A stretch of DNA of 37,782 bases, taken from Gammaproteobacteria bacterium. GTDB lineage: Bacteria; Pseudomonadota; Gammaproteobacteria; SZUA-229. Below, one piece after another: positions 18,770 through 26,455 of the stretch (position 1 is the first letter of the stretch; every line of letters begins with the position of its first letter). Location: the NCBI GenBank assembly GCA_029881035.1, contig JAOUNI010000024.1, forward strand, positions 1 through 37,782, in the 5' to 3' direction. Under the pieces are notes generated by a model. That model had not been told where the DNA came from. It ran no database searches and worked only from the letters and a program-made list of their open reading frames with translations. A program made the translations under genes and the position numbers.

Positions 18770-19846
18770 ATGAAAAAAATTAGCGTCCTTATTATTGATG
18801 ATTCAGCCGTTGTACGGAAAATCTTAAAAGAAATTCTGTCCTCAGATGATGAAATTGAGGTTGTCGGTACCGCAATAGATCCTTATATCGCCAGAGATAA
18901 AATAAAGCGGCTGCATCCGGATGTTTTAACGTTAGATATTGAAATGCCAAAAATGGATGGCATTAGTTTTCTCCGCAATGTTATGCGGTTACGGCCGATG
19001 CCTGTCGTGATGATTTCATCATTAACTCAACAGGGTGCGGATATAGCTCTAGAGGCGCTGAGTATTGGAGCGGTTGATTACATTAGTAAGCCGAAAATTG
19101 ATGTTGCACATGAACTGGGTGAATATGCAGAAGAAATTATCGCCAAGGTAAAAAGTGCGGCTAGTGCTAAGGTTCTTCCCTATGTTTCATCGACTCAGTC
19201 TGCACAGGTTAACTCGAGTGACTCGCTGGATGTGCTGCGCGCAGCCAGGCCTTACAGTAAATTAACCACAACAGAAAAAATTGTTGCCATTGGAGCCTCG
19301 ACGGGTGGTACTGAGGCGATCAAAGAAATATTAATGAATATGCGCCCAGACTCACCAGGGATAGTGATTTCTCAGCATATACCGCGGGCATTTAGTACAG
19401 CATTTGCCAAGCGCATGGATAGTCTTTCACCTATGGCTGTTTGTGAGGCACAAAATGGTCAGCATGTATTACCGGGACATGCTTATATTGCGCCGGGTGA
19501 TATGCATCTGATCCTGGTTCGTGATGGGGCTCGATATTATATTCAGCTAGATGATGGCGAACCCTGTAACAGGCATAAACCCTCAGTGGATGTAATGTTT
19601 CGTTCGGTTGAGGAAGCTGCGGGTGAGAATGCTATTGGCGTTCTGTTAACAGGTATGGGTGCTGATGGCGCCAAAGGTTTGAAAAAAATGCATGATTCTG
19701 GATCTAAAACGATTGCCCAGGACGAAAATAGTAGTGTGGTCTGGGGAATGCCAGGTGAAGCCGTAAAGCTGGAAGCTGCAGATTTTGTGCTACCCTTAAA
19801 CAAAATTGCTCAGAAAATTGAGTTACTAATTAGTGAAGCAAAATAA
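18770..19846 (+). CDS. cheB: Chemotaxis-specific protein-glutamate methylesterase CheB
   Basis: CheB removes receptor methyl groups and is activated by CheA phosphorylation. Residues 1-120 are the receiver domain with D10-D11, D56 (TLDIEMPKMDG) and SKPK. A linker precedes the methylesterase domain, where the catalytic triad is S177 (IGASTGG), H203 (ISQHIP) and D299 (GMGADGAKG). 358 residues, normal length. It lies 34 bases after cheD. Confidence 0.97.
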   Translation: MKKISVLIIDDSAVVRKILKEILSSDDEIEVVGTAIDPYIARDKIKRLHPDVLTLDIEMPKMDGISFLRNVMRLRPMPVVMISSLTQQGADIALEALSIGAVDYISKPKIDVAHELGEYAEEIIAKVKSAASAKVLPYVSSTQSAQVNSSDSLDVLRAARPYSKLTTTEKIVAIGASTGGTEAIKEILMNMRPDSPGIVISQHIPRAFSTAFAKRMDSLSPMAVCEAQNGQHVLPGHAYIAPGDMHLILVRDGARYYIQLDDGEPCNRHKPSVDVMFRSVEEAAGENAIGVLLTGMGADGAKGLKKMHDSGSKTIAQDENSSVVWGMPGEAVKLEAADFVLPLNKIAQKIELLISEAK

Positions 19847-19893
19847 CAGGGCTTGGGTTTGATGAGTGCAAACAAAATACAAAGAGGGTTAGT

Positions 19894-20448
19894 GTGAATA
19901 CAAAGCAAGATGGATCCTCTGAAATCCGGACATTGTTGTATGAGCTGGAAGAAGGATTGTATGGCCTGATAAAACGCGAGCACTATGAGATCCGAGATGA
20001 ATTATCGCAAATGGGTTCTGTGGTGAGTGATGCAATCAAGACCTTAGTCAAGAGTTTGAATAATTTGAGCGTACAGCTAAAAGAGCAAAATAAATTAATA
20101 GAAGATATTGCTCTGATGGGTGATGCCCTGGGTATAGAAAAGCAGCAGGAATATCGAGCATTGAGCAAAATGATAGATCAGGATATTTCTGCAGTAGTTC
20201 GTTCTTTTCAATTTGAAGATATCGTGCAGCAACTAGTTAGTCATTGTCGTACGAGATCAGATGGGCTTGAGCAGTTATTTGAGCGGTTAAATCAGGATGT
20301 TAGCAAGCTGAAAAATGCAACTCATGATGAGTCAGGGAAGATATTGTCAGCAATGCAGGTCGATGTGGCGAAAGTTCGTAAACAACTGGAAAAAGAAAAT
20401 CCGGTTAAACAGACCTCAATGGGAGCTGGTGGCATAGAGCTTTTTTAG
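19894..20448 (+). CDS. CheZ-like coiled-coil protein, candidate CheY-P phosphatase
   Basis: A 184-residue, almost wholly helical protein, shorter than E. coli CheZ (214). The motif SFQFEDIVQQ at 104-113 aligns with the CheZ active-site stretch DFQDLTGQ: the catalytic Asp and Gln (D143 and Q147 in E. coli) correspond to D109 and Q113 with the same DxxxQ spacing, next to a conserved Phe. The C-terminus ends in GGIELF, hydrophobic as is the CheY-binding tail of CheZ. The first half is a long amphipathic helix region. The start is GTG 19894, with GAGGG five bases upstream. It lies between cheB and mcp. A phosphatase role is inferred; overall similarity to CheZ is low. Confidence 0.6.
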   Translation: MNTKQDGSSEIRTLLYELEEGLYGLIKREHYEIRDELSQMGSVVSDAIKTLVKSLNNLSVQLKEQNKLIEDIALMGDALGIEKQQEYRALSKMIDQDISAVVRSFQFEDIVQQLVSHCRTRSDGLEQLFERLNQDVSKLKNATHDESGKILSAMQVDVAKVRKQLEKENPVKQTSMGAGGIELF

Positions 20449-20561
20449 GAAATAGATTTATTTAGTGCTTGAATTTAGAGGCGTAATTTGGTCTATGGAT
20501 TATAATTGAGAATTATTGGCAGTTATGAGTATGTAATGGCGCTACTTCGAATAATAAAAAT

Positions 20562-20588
20562 TAAATTTTGTGATCGCTTAGGCGTTAT
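20562..20588 (+). promoter_or_regulatory. Candidate sigma28 (FliA) promoter for mcp
   Basis: TAAATTTT (20562-20569), exactly 11 bases, then GGCGTTAT (20581-20588). Compared with TAAAGTTT-N11-GCCGATAA this matches 7 of 8 and 5 of 8 positions. It lies 51 bases before the mcp ATG in a 190-base gap with no other gene. Receptor genes are often FliA-dependent, which supports it. Confidence 0.4.
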
Positions 20589-20639
20589 TCTTTTTGGGGC
20601 TCATTCTGCTCCGGCATTGTGCAATCGAGAGGGGAAACT

Positions 20640-22754
20640 ATGAACCTGAAAAATACAAAAATGTCATCCAAGATTGCTGCGGCATTTTTAGTTTTGATTT
20701 CACTGGTGGTTATTAGTGGAGTGGCGGGCTATTACGGTGTAAGCCGCCTAAGTGAATCGTTAGAATATGTTACCGGGACTGTCTGGGATGCCGCAGATGG
20801 TGCTATGGAAGGTTCTATCAGTACACAAGCTCAAATGCTGGTTATTGATAAAGTTTTTTCTGGCTTTGCTGAATTCGACCGTGTTGCTGAAGATATCAAG
20901 GCGAATTCAGATAAGGCTCATAAAGCCCTATTGAGAATGAAAAATAGTGGCTTGTTGTCCGATGAAATTTCCAGGCAGGCTGTAGAGGCGGAGCAAGCAT
21001 ACAAAAAGGCGGCTGACGGTGTGCTTGAACACTTTAAAGTGTTTCATGCAATTGATAATCGCCTGGAAGACAATTTCTTTGAGTTTCAGATGTTGATGAC
21101 AGAAGCTGAGGAGATGGGAGATGGTATTTTTGAAAAAATAAGTAAGAGTCCAAATGACATGATCAGCTGGAACACTGGTCTGGATGATGCGTGGACGGCT
21201 GCAGATGGGGCTATGATGTCCCAGATTTACATGTTAAAAGCCATGTATTTCTACCGTCATATGTTAGGTTTTGTGGATCTTGAAGGTTCGAAGGCGGCCA
21301 TCATGGAAAGTAATGAAATTCTGGAAGAAGAGATACAAAGAGTCATTACAGATCGAACTTTTAGGAAAACCACTGTGACTAAGGGGCTGTACGAGGGACA
21401 AAGCTTTAGCAGTGCCTTAACACAGGCAATGACCATACATAAGACTGATTTTGATGAAAGTATCGAAGCATTTGAGTCTTATCATAACGCACGCATAGAA
21501 TATGAGAATGTTTCTATTTTAATGTTAGCGGTTCTCGGAGAGTCACAAGCACTGGGTAATAATGCGGTTGGATCAGAGATGGGAAATATCTCTTCAGTAA
21601 TTACTATTTCGAACAGTATGATGCTCGTGGTGGTTATTGTTGCTGTTATTACTGCAATGCTGATGGGGTTTTTTATTCTCCGCAGTGTTAAAAATCAACT
21701 GGGAGGAGATCCTTCTGAGTTAATGATAATTTCAGGTGAGCTAGCGAAAGGTCATCTTGATATGAAGCTGGATAAGGATGCTGTTGGGGTTTATGCATCG
21801 ATCCAACAGACTGTGCACAAATTGACGGAGATTATCAGTGGCATCAAATCCGGTGCAGGTGAAGTCAGTGTAGCTTCTGAGCAGGTTTCACAAGGTAATG
21901 CTAATCTGAGTCAACGTACGCAGGAGCAGGCATCAAGTCTTGAAGAAGTCGCTTCCAGTATGGAAGAGATGACCGGTACTGTGAATCAGAACTCCGAAAA
22001 TGCACAGCATGCTAATCAGTTAGCCATTGCTGCTCGTGAGCAGGCTGATTTGGGTGGTAAGGTTGTGGGTGAAGCAGTCACGGCCATGAGTGAGATTAAC
22101 GAATCCAGTAAACATATTGCTGACATTATTGGCGTCATTGATGAAATAGCTTTCCAGACTAATTTACTGGCTTTGAATGCAGCCGTTGAAGCGGCGCGTG
22201 CGGGTGAGCAGGGTCGTGGTTTTGCGGTGGTGGCCAGTGAAGTAAGAAATCTGGCTGGACGTAGTGCTACAGCAGCTAAAGAAATTAAAGGTTTGATCCA
22301 AAACAGTGTAACCAAGATAGAAAATGGTTCAAGACTGGTAAGTGAATCAGGTGGTGCTCTGTCAGAGATTGTCGACTCAGTGAAGAAAGTCAGTGATATT
22401 GTTGCTGAAATTGCTGCCGCCAGTAAGGAACAATCTGATGGTATTAACCAGGTCAATAAGGCTTTGTTACAAATGGATGATATGACACAGCAGAATGCAT
22501 CACTGGTTGAAGAGGCCGCCGCCGCTAGTGAGGCGATGGGAGCCCAGGCTCAGGAATTGGAAGCTCTGGTTTCTTTCTTTAAATTGAGTGAGAGTGATTA
22601 TGTGAAATTCAGTGACACTCATGATAATCAGCAAACCACACCAAAAACAATCGTACCAGAACTCTCTAAGTTGGAATCAAAAGAGCCTGTAAATAAGGTA
22701 AGCTTGTCTCATAAGAGCGACAAAAATGATGATGGCGAGTGGCAGGATTTTTAA
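20640..22754 (+). CDS. Methyl-accepting chemotaxis receptor with C-terminal CheR/CheB tether
   Basis: A 704-residue transmembrane receptor. TM1 is about 12-34, a large helical periplasmic domain runs from about 36 to 325, TM2 near 330-352 ([20 protein letters not shown]), followed by a HAMP domain with LGGDP and the signalling hairpin tip ([20 protein letters not shown]). The periplasmic domain repeats W-x-A-A-D-G-A-M at W49 and W185, suggesting two related helical modules as in HBM-type sensors. The last residues are GEWQDF, a xWxxF tether like NWETF of Tar. The ATG at 20640 follows GAGAGGGG at ideal spacing; an upstream GTG at 20619 is less likely. The ligand is unknown. It is the only receptor in the cluster. 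Confidence 0.95.
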   Translation: MNLKNTKMSSKIAAAFLVLISLVVISGVAGYYGVSRLSESLEYVTGTVWDAADGAMEGSISTQAQMLVIDKVFSGFAEFDRVAEDIKANSDKAHKALLRMKNSGLLSDEISRQAVEAEQAYKKAADGVLEHFKVFHAIDNRLEDNFFEFQMLMTEAEEMGDGIFEKISKSPNDMISWNTGLDDAWTAADGAMMSQIYMLKAMYFYRHMLGFVDLEGSKAAIMESNEILEEEIQRVITDRTFRKTTVTKGLYEGQSFSSALTQAMTIHKTDFDESIEAFESYHNARIEYENVSILMLAVLGESQALGNNAVGSEMGNISSVITISNSMMLVVVIVAVITAMLMGFFILRSVKNQLGGDPSELMIISGELAKGHLDMKLDKDAVGVYASIQQTVHKLTEIISGIKSGAGEVSVASEQVSQGNANLSQRTQEQASSLEEVASSMEEMTGTVNQNSENAQHANQLAIAAREQADLGGKVVGEAVTAMSEINESSKHIADIIGVIDEIAFQTNLLALNAAVEAARAGEQGRGFAVVASEVRNLAGRSATAAKEIKGLIQNSVTKIENGSRLVSESGGALSEIVDSVKKVSDIVAEIAAASKEQSDGINQVNKALLQMDDMTQQNASLVEEAAAASEAMGAQAQELEALVSFFKLSESDYVKFSDTHDNQQTTPKTIVPELSKLESKEPVNKVSLSHKSDKNDDGEWQDF

Positions 22755-22799
22755 TGTACGTGATGAAGTTCATTGATGACTAGTGAAAACGGTGGAATT

Positions 22800-23303
22800 A
22801 TGAGTACAGCAATAGATGCAAAAAACGCTTCTATAGAGATGGAAGCAGGAACTAACCAGTATTTGACATTTATGTTGGCTGATGAGGAATACGGAGTTGA
22901 TATCCTGCGAGTACAGGAAATACGTGGATGGGATAGTGCAACCGCCATTCCTAATGCGCCAGATTATGTATTGGGCGTGGTTAATCTTCGTGGTGTTGTC
23001 GTACCTATTTTTGATTTAAGAAAGCGGTTTAATATGAGCACGGCCGAATTTGATTCTGCGACAGTGGTTGTTGTGGTAAAAGTTAAGTACGCCAAAGGTG
23101 AACGTACCATTGGCATGGTAGTTGATGCGGTTTCAGATGTTTATAATATTAGCCCTGAAAAAATTAATTCCGCACCTGATGTTGGCGGCAGCGTCAGTAT
23201 GGAGTTCATTAAAGGCTTGGCCACTGTTAACAATGAGATGATTATTTTACTCGATGTTGATGAGTTAATTAATGTGGGTGTGCTCGAGGAAATGCATCAA
23301 TAG
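22800..23303 (+). CDS. cheW: Chemotaxis coupling protein CheW
   Basis: CheW links receptors to CheA. 167 residues, one CheW domain: QYLTFMLADEEYGVDILRVQ, EIRGWDSATAIPNAPDYVLG then VVNLRGVVVPIFDLRKRF, and DAVSDVYNISPEKI. The residue pattern is normal. I choose ATG 22800, preceded by GGTGGA; earlier in-frame starts at 22773 (TTG) and 22776 (ATG) would add eight or nine residues. 45 bases after mcp, probably the same transcript. Confidence 0.95.
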   Translation: MSTAIDAKNASIEMEAGTNQYLTFMLADEEYGVDILRVQEIRGWDSATAIPNAPDYVLGVVNLRGVVVPIFDLRKRFNMSTAEFDSATVVVVVKVKYAKGERTIGMVVDAVSDVYNISPEKINSAPDVGGSVSMEFIKGLATVNNEMIILLDVDELINVGVLEEMHQ

Positions 23304-23381
23304 TTATTTGTTAATGATGCATTTAATTAGAAATAATAAATAGGATTTTTCCCCTTGTATGAAATGTTTTATGAGTAGTCT

Positions 23382-24458
23382 ATGAGTATCCAGGGAGATA
23401 ATAAAAACGAGATTCTTGTTGTTGATGATTCAGCAACAATCATAGCTACTGCAAAAAAAATGTTGCAGGATGAGTTTATCGTTCATACAGCAAAAGACGG
23501 TGGTGAGGCATGGAATGTCATCAGTGAAAATGAAAATATAAAAGTCATTTTTTCTGATATGCAAATGCCGGTAATGAACGGTATGCAGTTACTGCTGAAA
23601 ATTCGTGAGTCAAATGATAAAAGAATATCTGATTTACCGGTGATTATGGTAACAGGTCAGTCTGACTCACCTGCTGGGAAACGTGCTGTTTTTGATATCG
23701 GTGCTACCGATTTTATTGGCAAGCCCTTTGACGCGATGGATTTGTTGAGTCGAGCTCGTTCTAATTCGAGCCCGCATAGAAGGGAAGCCGATAATTTAGA
23801 TCGTTCTCAGCAAGTTTTTGTAACACCTAGTGGTTTTCAGAATGTGGGCCGTGAGGCACTAGCGCGCTCGCTGGAAACAAAAGAAGAATTCTCGGTAGTT
23901 CATATTGAAATTTCTAATATTGATGAAATTAAGAATGAGATTGATAGTAAATCAGTAAGACAGATTATTGTTTCACTGGTTAAACGTATTAGTAGTGTAT
24001 TACGTGAAGGAGATGTAGCGACACGCATTGGTGAAAATAAATTTGCAATTTTATTATATGCGAACAGTCACAATACCAAACTAACAGTAGATCGATTGTG
24101 TGAATGCTTGAAGAAGCTTGTTTTTGAGCTTAATGGAAAGACGCTCAGGAAAGAGCTGATCTACGGTTATTCATCTGCAGATTGTTATGATAAAAAAACA
24201 AGTTTTGTAGATATATGCAAACAGGCTGACCTGGCGTTGAAAGATGCGGCAGGTATCAAGTTAGGTAACCGGATTGCAGGTTATAGTGAGCCGGGTAAGG
24301 CAGAAGCCAAAAACGTGGTAGATGAAGATGCGGATTTATGGCCAGATTTAACGCACGTTATCGATGGTGATTATCATCTAGTTGATGATAAACACGTCGC
24401 TGCCCTGGTCAGTAGCATGCAAAAATATCTCGATTACGTTAAAAAGAATAAAAAGTAG
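23382..24458 (+). CDS. Response regulator with a degenerate GGDEF domain
   Basis: A 358-residue protein. Residues 10-130 are a receiver domain with D15-D16, phosphoacceptor D59 (IFSDMQMPVMNG) and Lys in GKPF. Residues about 145-300 resemble a diguanylate cyclase GGDEF domain, but the signature is GENKF (G217-F221), so the metal and GTP-binding positions differ and cyclase activity is unlikely. The C-terminal 50 residues are an extra helical tail (VAALVSSMQKYLDYVKK). It may bind c-di-GMP or act as an adaptor. Last gene of the che cluster, 78 bases after cheW. Confidence 0.88.
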   Translation: MSIQGDNKNEILVVDDSATIIATAKKMLQDEFIVHTAKDGGEAWNVISENENIKVIFSDMQMPVMNGMQLLLKIRESNDKRISDLPVIMVTGQSDSPAGKRAVFDIGATDFIGKPFDAMDLLSRARSNSSPHRREADNLDRSQQVFVTPSGFQNVGREALARSLETKEEFSVVHIEISNIDEIKNEIDSKSVRQIIVSLVKRISSVLREGDVATRIGENKFAILLYANSHNTKLTVDRLCECLKKLVFELNGKTLRKELIYGYSSADCYDKKTSFVDICKQADLALKDAAGIKLGNRIAGYSEPGKAEAKNVVDEDADLWPDLTHVIDGDYHLVDDKHVAALVSSMQKYLDYVKKNKK

Positions 24459-24490
24459 AGACAGTATTAATAATTCCGTCTCTACTTTTT
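24450..24490. terminator. Bidirectional hairpin between che cluster and ettA
   Basis: A 13-base stem, 24450-24462 against 24478-24490 (AAAAAGTAGAGAC with GTCTCTACTTTTT), around a 15-base loop. It is A-rich on the left and T-rich on the right, so works on both strands, and it overlaps the stop codon of the receiver/GGDEF gene. It separates convergent transcripts. Confidence 0.85.
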
Positions 24491-24522
24491 AATCGATTTT
24501 AGTCGTCCATCTCGATATGACA

Positions 24523-26187
24523 CTAAGCCAGTTTTTTGAATTTAATACGGTGAGGATTATTTGCCTCATCGCCCAATCTTAATTTCCTGTCTGCTTCATA
24601 ATCTGAATAATTACCTTCAAACCAGACGGCTTTGCTGTCGCCCTCAAAAGCTAAAATATGGGTAGCAATACGATCGAGGAACCAGCGGTCATGCGAGATT
24701 ACGACTACACAACCGGGGAAGTCGAGAATGGCTTCTTCCAGCGCTCGCAGGGTTTCTACATCAAGGTCGTTGGTGGGTTCATCGAGCAGCAGCAGGTTGC
24801 CACCACTTTTGAGTAATTTGGCCAGATGTACACGGTTGCGTTCGCCACCGGATAAATCCTTGATGAACTTTTGCTGATCTTCACCTTTAAAGTTGAATCG
24901 GCTGACATAGCCACGCGAGGCCACGGTGTAATTACCGATAGTGATGGTGTCGAGACCGTCGGAGATTTCCTGCCAGACAGTTTTACTGCCGTCCAGGCTG
25001 TCTCGGGATTGATCGACATAACCAATCTTCACGGTTTCACCGACCTCAAAGGTGCCGCTATCCGGGGTTTCTTCGCCGGTGAGCATGCGGAACAGGGTGG
25101 TTTTACCTGCGCCGTTAGGGCCAATAATGCCGACAATGCCACCACGGGGTAGCCTGAAACTCAGATCTTCATAGAGTAATTTGTCGCCGTATTTTTTGCT
25201 GATGTGTTCGGCTTCAATGACTTTTTCGCCCAGGCGCTCGCCGGGCGGAATATACAGCGATTTGGTTTCACTGCGTTTCTGGTAATCGCTGGAAGAGAGC
25301 TCTTCAAAACGCTGCATACGCGCCTTGCTCTTTGCCTGACGTGCCTTGGGATTGGAATGTACCCATTCCAGCTCGGCCTTGATGGCTTTCTGGCGGCCGG
25401 CTTCCTTGTTTTCTTCGATAGCGAGGCGCTGATCTTTCTGTTCCAGCCAGGAAGAGTAATTGCCCTGCCACGGGATGCCGTGACCACGATCCAGTTCGAG
25501 AATCCAGCCGGCGACATTGTCGAGGAAATAGCGGTCATGGGTGACGGCAACGACCGTGCCCTGATAATCCTTGAGGAAACGCTCCAGCCAGGCGACGGAC
25601 TCAGCATCCAGATGGTTGGTGGGCTCGTCGAGAATGAGCATGTCGGGTGACGATAACAACAAGCGGCACAGAGCTACGCGGCGGCGTTCACCACCAGATA
25701 ACTTGCTGACATCGGCATCCCAGGGTGGCAGGCGTAGTGCATCGGCGGCGACTTCCATAATGCGATCAAGATTATGTGCATCGGCCGCCTGCAGAATGTT
25801 CTCCAGACGGGCCTGCTCCGTGGCGAGCGCGTCAAAATCGGCATCAGGTTCTGCATAAGCGGCATAAACGGCTTCGAGCTGTTCATGGGCATTTTTGATC
25901 ACACTCAGACCTTCTTCGACGTTACCGCGCACATCCTTGCTTTCATCCAGCTTGGGTTCCTGAGGTAAATAGCCGATACGAATATCTTTGGCTGGGCGTG
26001 CCTCACCAATGTAATCAGTATCAACGCCGGCCATGATACGCAACAGCGTTGACTTACCGGAACCGTTGTAGCCGAGCACACCGATTTTTGCACCGGGAAA
26101 GAAATTTAGACTGATGTCTTTGAGGATATGCTTTTTCGGCGGTACTACCTTGCCGACACCATTCATTGTATAGATGTATTGAGCCAT
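24523..26187 (-). CDS. ettA: Energy-dependent translational throttle protein EttA (ABC-F)
   Basis: EttA is a soluble ABC-F ATPase that binds the ribosomal E site and gates the first elongation steps according to ATP/ADP level. 554 residues, matching the family (555 in E. coli). N-terminus MAQYIYTMNGVGKVVPPKK is typical. Two ABC domains with Walker A at GYNGSGKST and GPNGAGKTT, signatures LSGGERRRVALCRLL and LSGGERNRVHLAKLL, Walker B LILDEPTNHLD and LLLDEPTNDLD. The arm and linker are present. Monocistronic, with its own promoter region shared divergently with glyA. Confidence 0.97.
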   Translation of the reverse strand: MAQYIYTMNGVGKVVPPKKHILKDISLNFFPGAKIGVLGYNGSGKSTLLRIMAGVDTDYIGEARPAKDIRIGYLPQEPKLDESKDVRGNVEEGLSVIKNAHEQLEAVYAAYAEPDADFDALATEQARLENILQAADAHNLDRIMEVAADALRLPPWDADVSKLSGGERRRVALCRLLLSSPDMLILDEPTNHLDAESVAWLERFLKDYQGTVVAVTHDRYFLDNVAGWILELDRGHGIPWQGNYSSWLEQKDQRLAIEENKEAGRQKAIKAELEWVHSNPKARQAKSKARMQRFEELSSSDYQKRSETKSLYIPPGERLGEKVIEAEHISKKYGDKLLYEDLSFRLPRGGIVGIIGPNGAGKTTLFRMLTGEETPDSGTFEVGETVKIGYVDQSRDSLDGSKTVWQEISDGLDTITIGNYTVASRGYVSRFNFKGEDQQKFIKDLSGGERNRVHLAKLLKSGGNLLLLDEPTNDLDVETLRALEEAILDFPGCVVVISHDRWFLDRIATHILAFEGDSKAVWFEGNYSDYEADRKLRLGDEANNPHRIKFKKLA

Positions 26188-26220
26188 ATTTCAGTTTGCC
26201 ACCTGGTTGATCATGGCCGA

Positions 26221-26226
26221 ATTATA
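26221..26226 (-). promoter_or_regulatory. Candidate -10 box for ettA
   Basis: ATTATA on the plus strand reads TATAAT on the minus strand, about 34 bases before the ettA start codon. The -35 position holds only a weak TTTAAT-like sequence at a 16-base spacer. Confidence 0.3.
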
Positions 26227-26292
26227 TCGGGAATACGTTGAGATTAAAGGCTGAATCTGTAATCAAAGCGCTAAATAGTCAGTGTTTGCTCA

Positions 26293-26319
26293 GGTTGGAT
26301 CGAAGGAACCTCGATAACC
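26293..26319 (+). other. Hairpin in the glyA leader
   Basis: GGTT and ATCGA pair with TCGAT and AACC, a nine-base stem with a two-G bulge and a seven-base loop, about 135 bases before glyA. It may be a regulatory leader element or chance. It does not resemble the glycine riboswitch core. Confidence 0.25.
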
Positions 26320-26455
26320 AATGGTAAATCACGGGCTTACGGGCGGTTTTTCATTAAAACACATGCAGTCAGAGCCGCTTTTTGTTAATATTGCCGGCCT
26401 TTCAACGGCGGTTTGATAAGTCGCTTATTCAGAATATAGTTAATCGGGAGTAATG

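Noticed and set aside
26321-26416. 31-codon ORF in the glyA leader (MVNHGLTGGFSL...)
   Set aside because: No ribosome binding site and no recognisable features; likely chance in a 265-base leader.
26413-26440. TTGATA with 16-base spacer and TATAGT as glyA promoter
   Set aside because: Transcription would start inside the ribosome site of glyA, leaving almost no leader.
26188-26455. Glycine riboswitch before glyA
   Set aside because: The hairpin at 26293-26319 does not have the conserved glycine aptamer core sequence.
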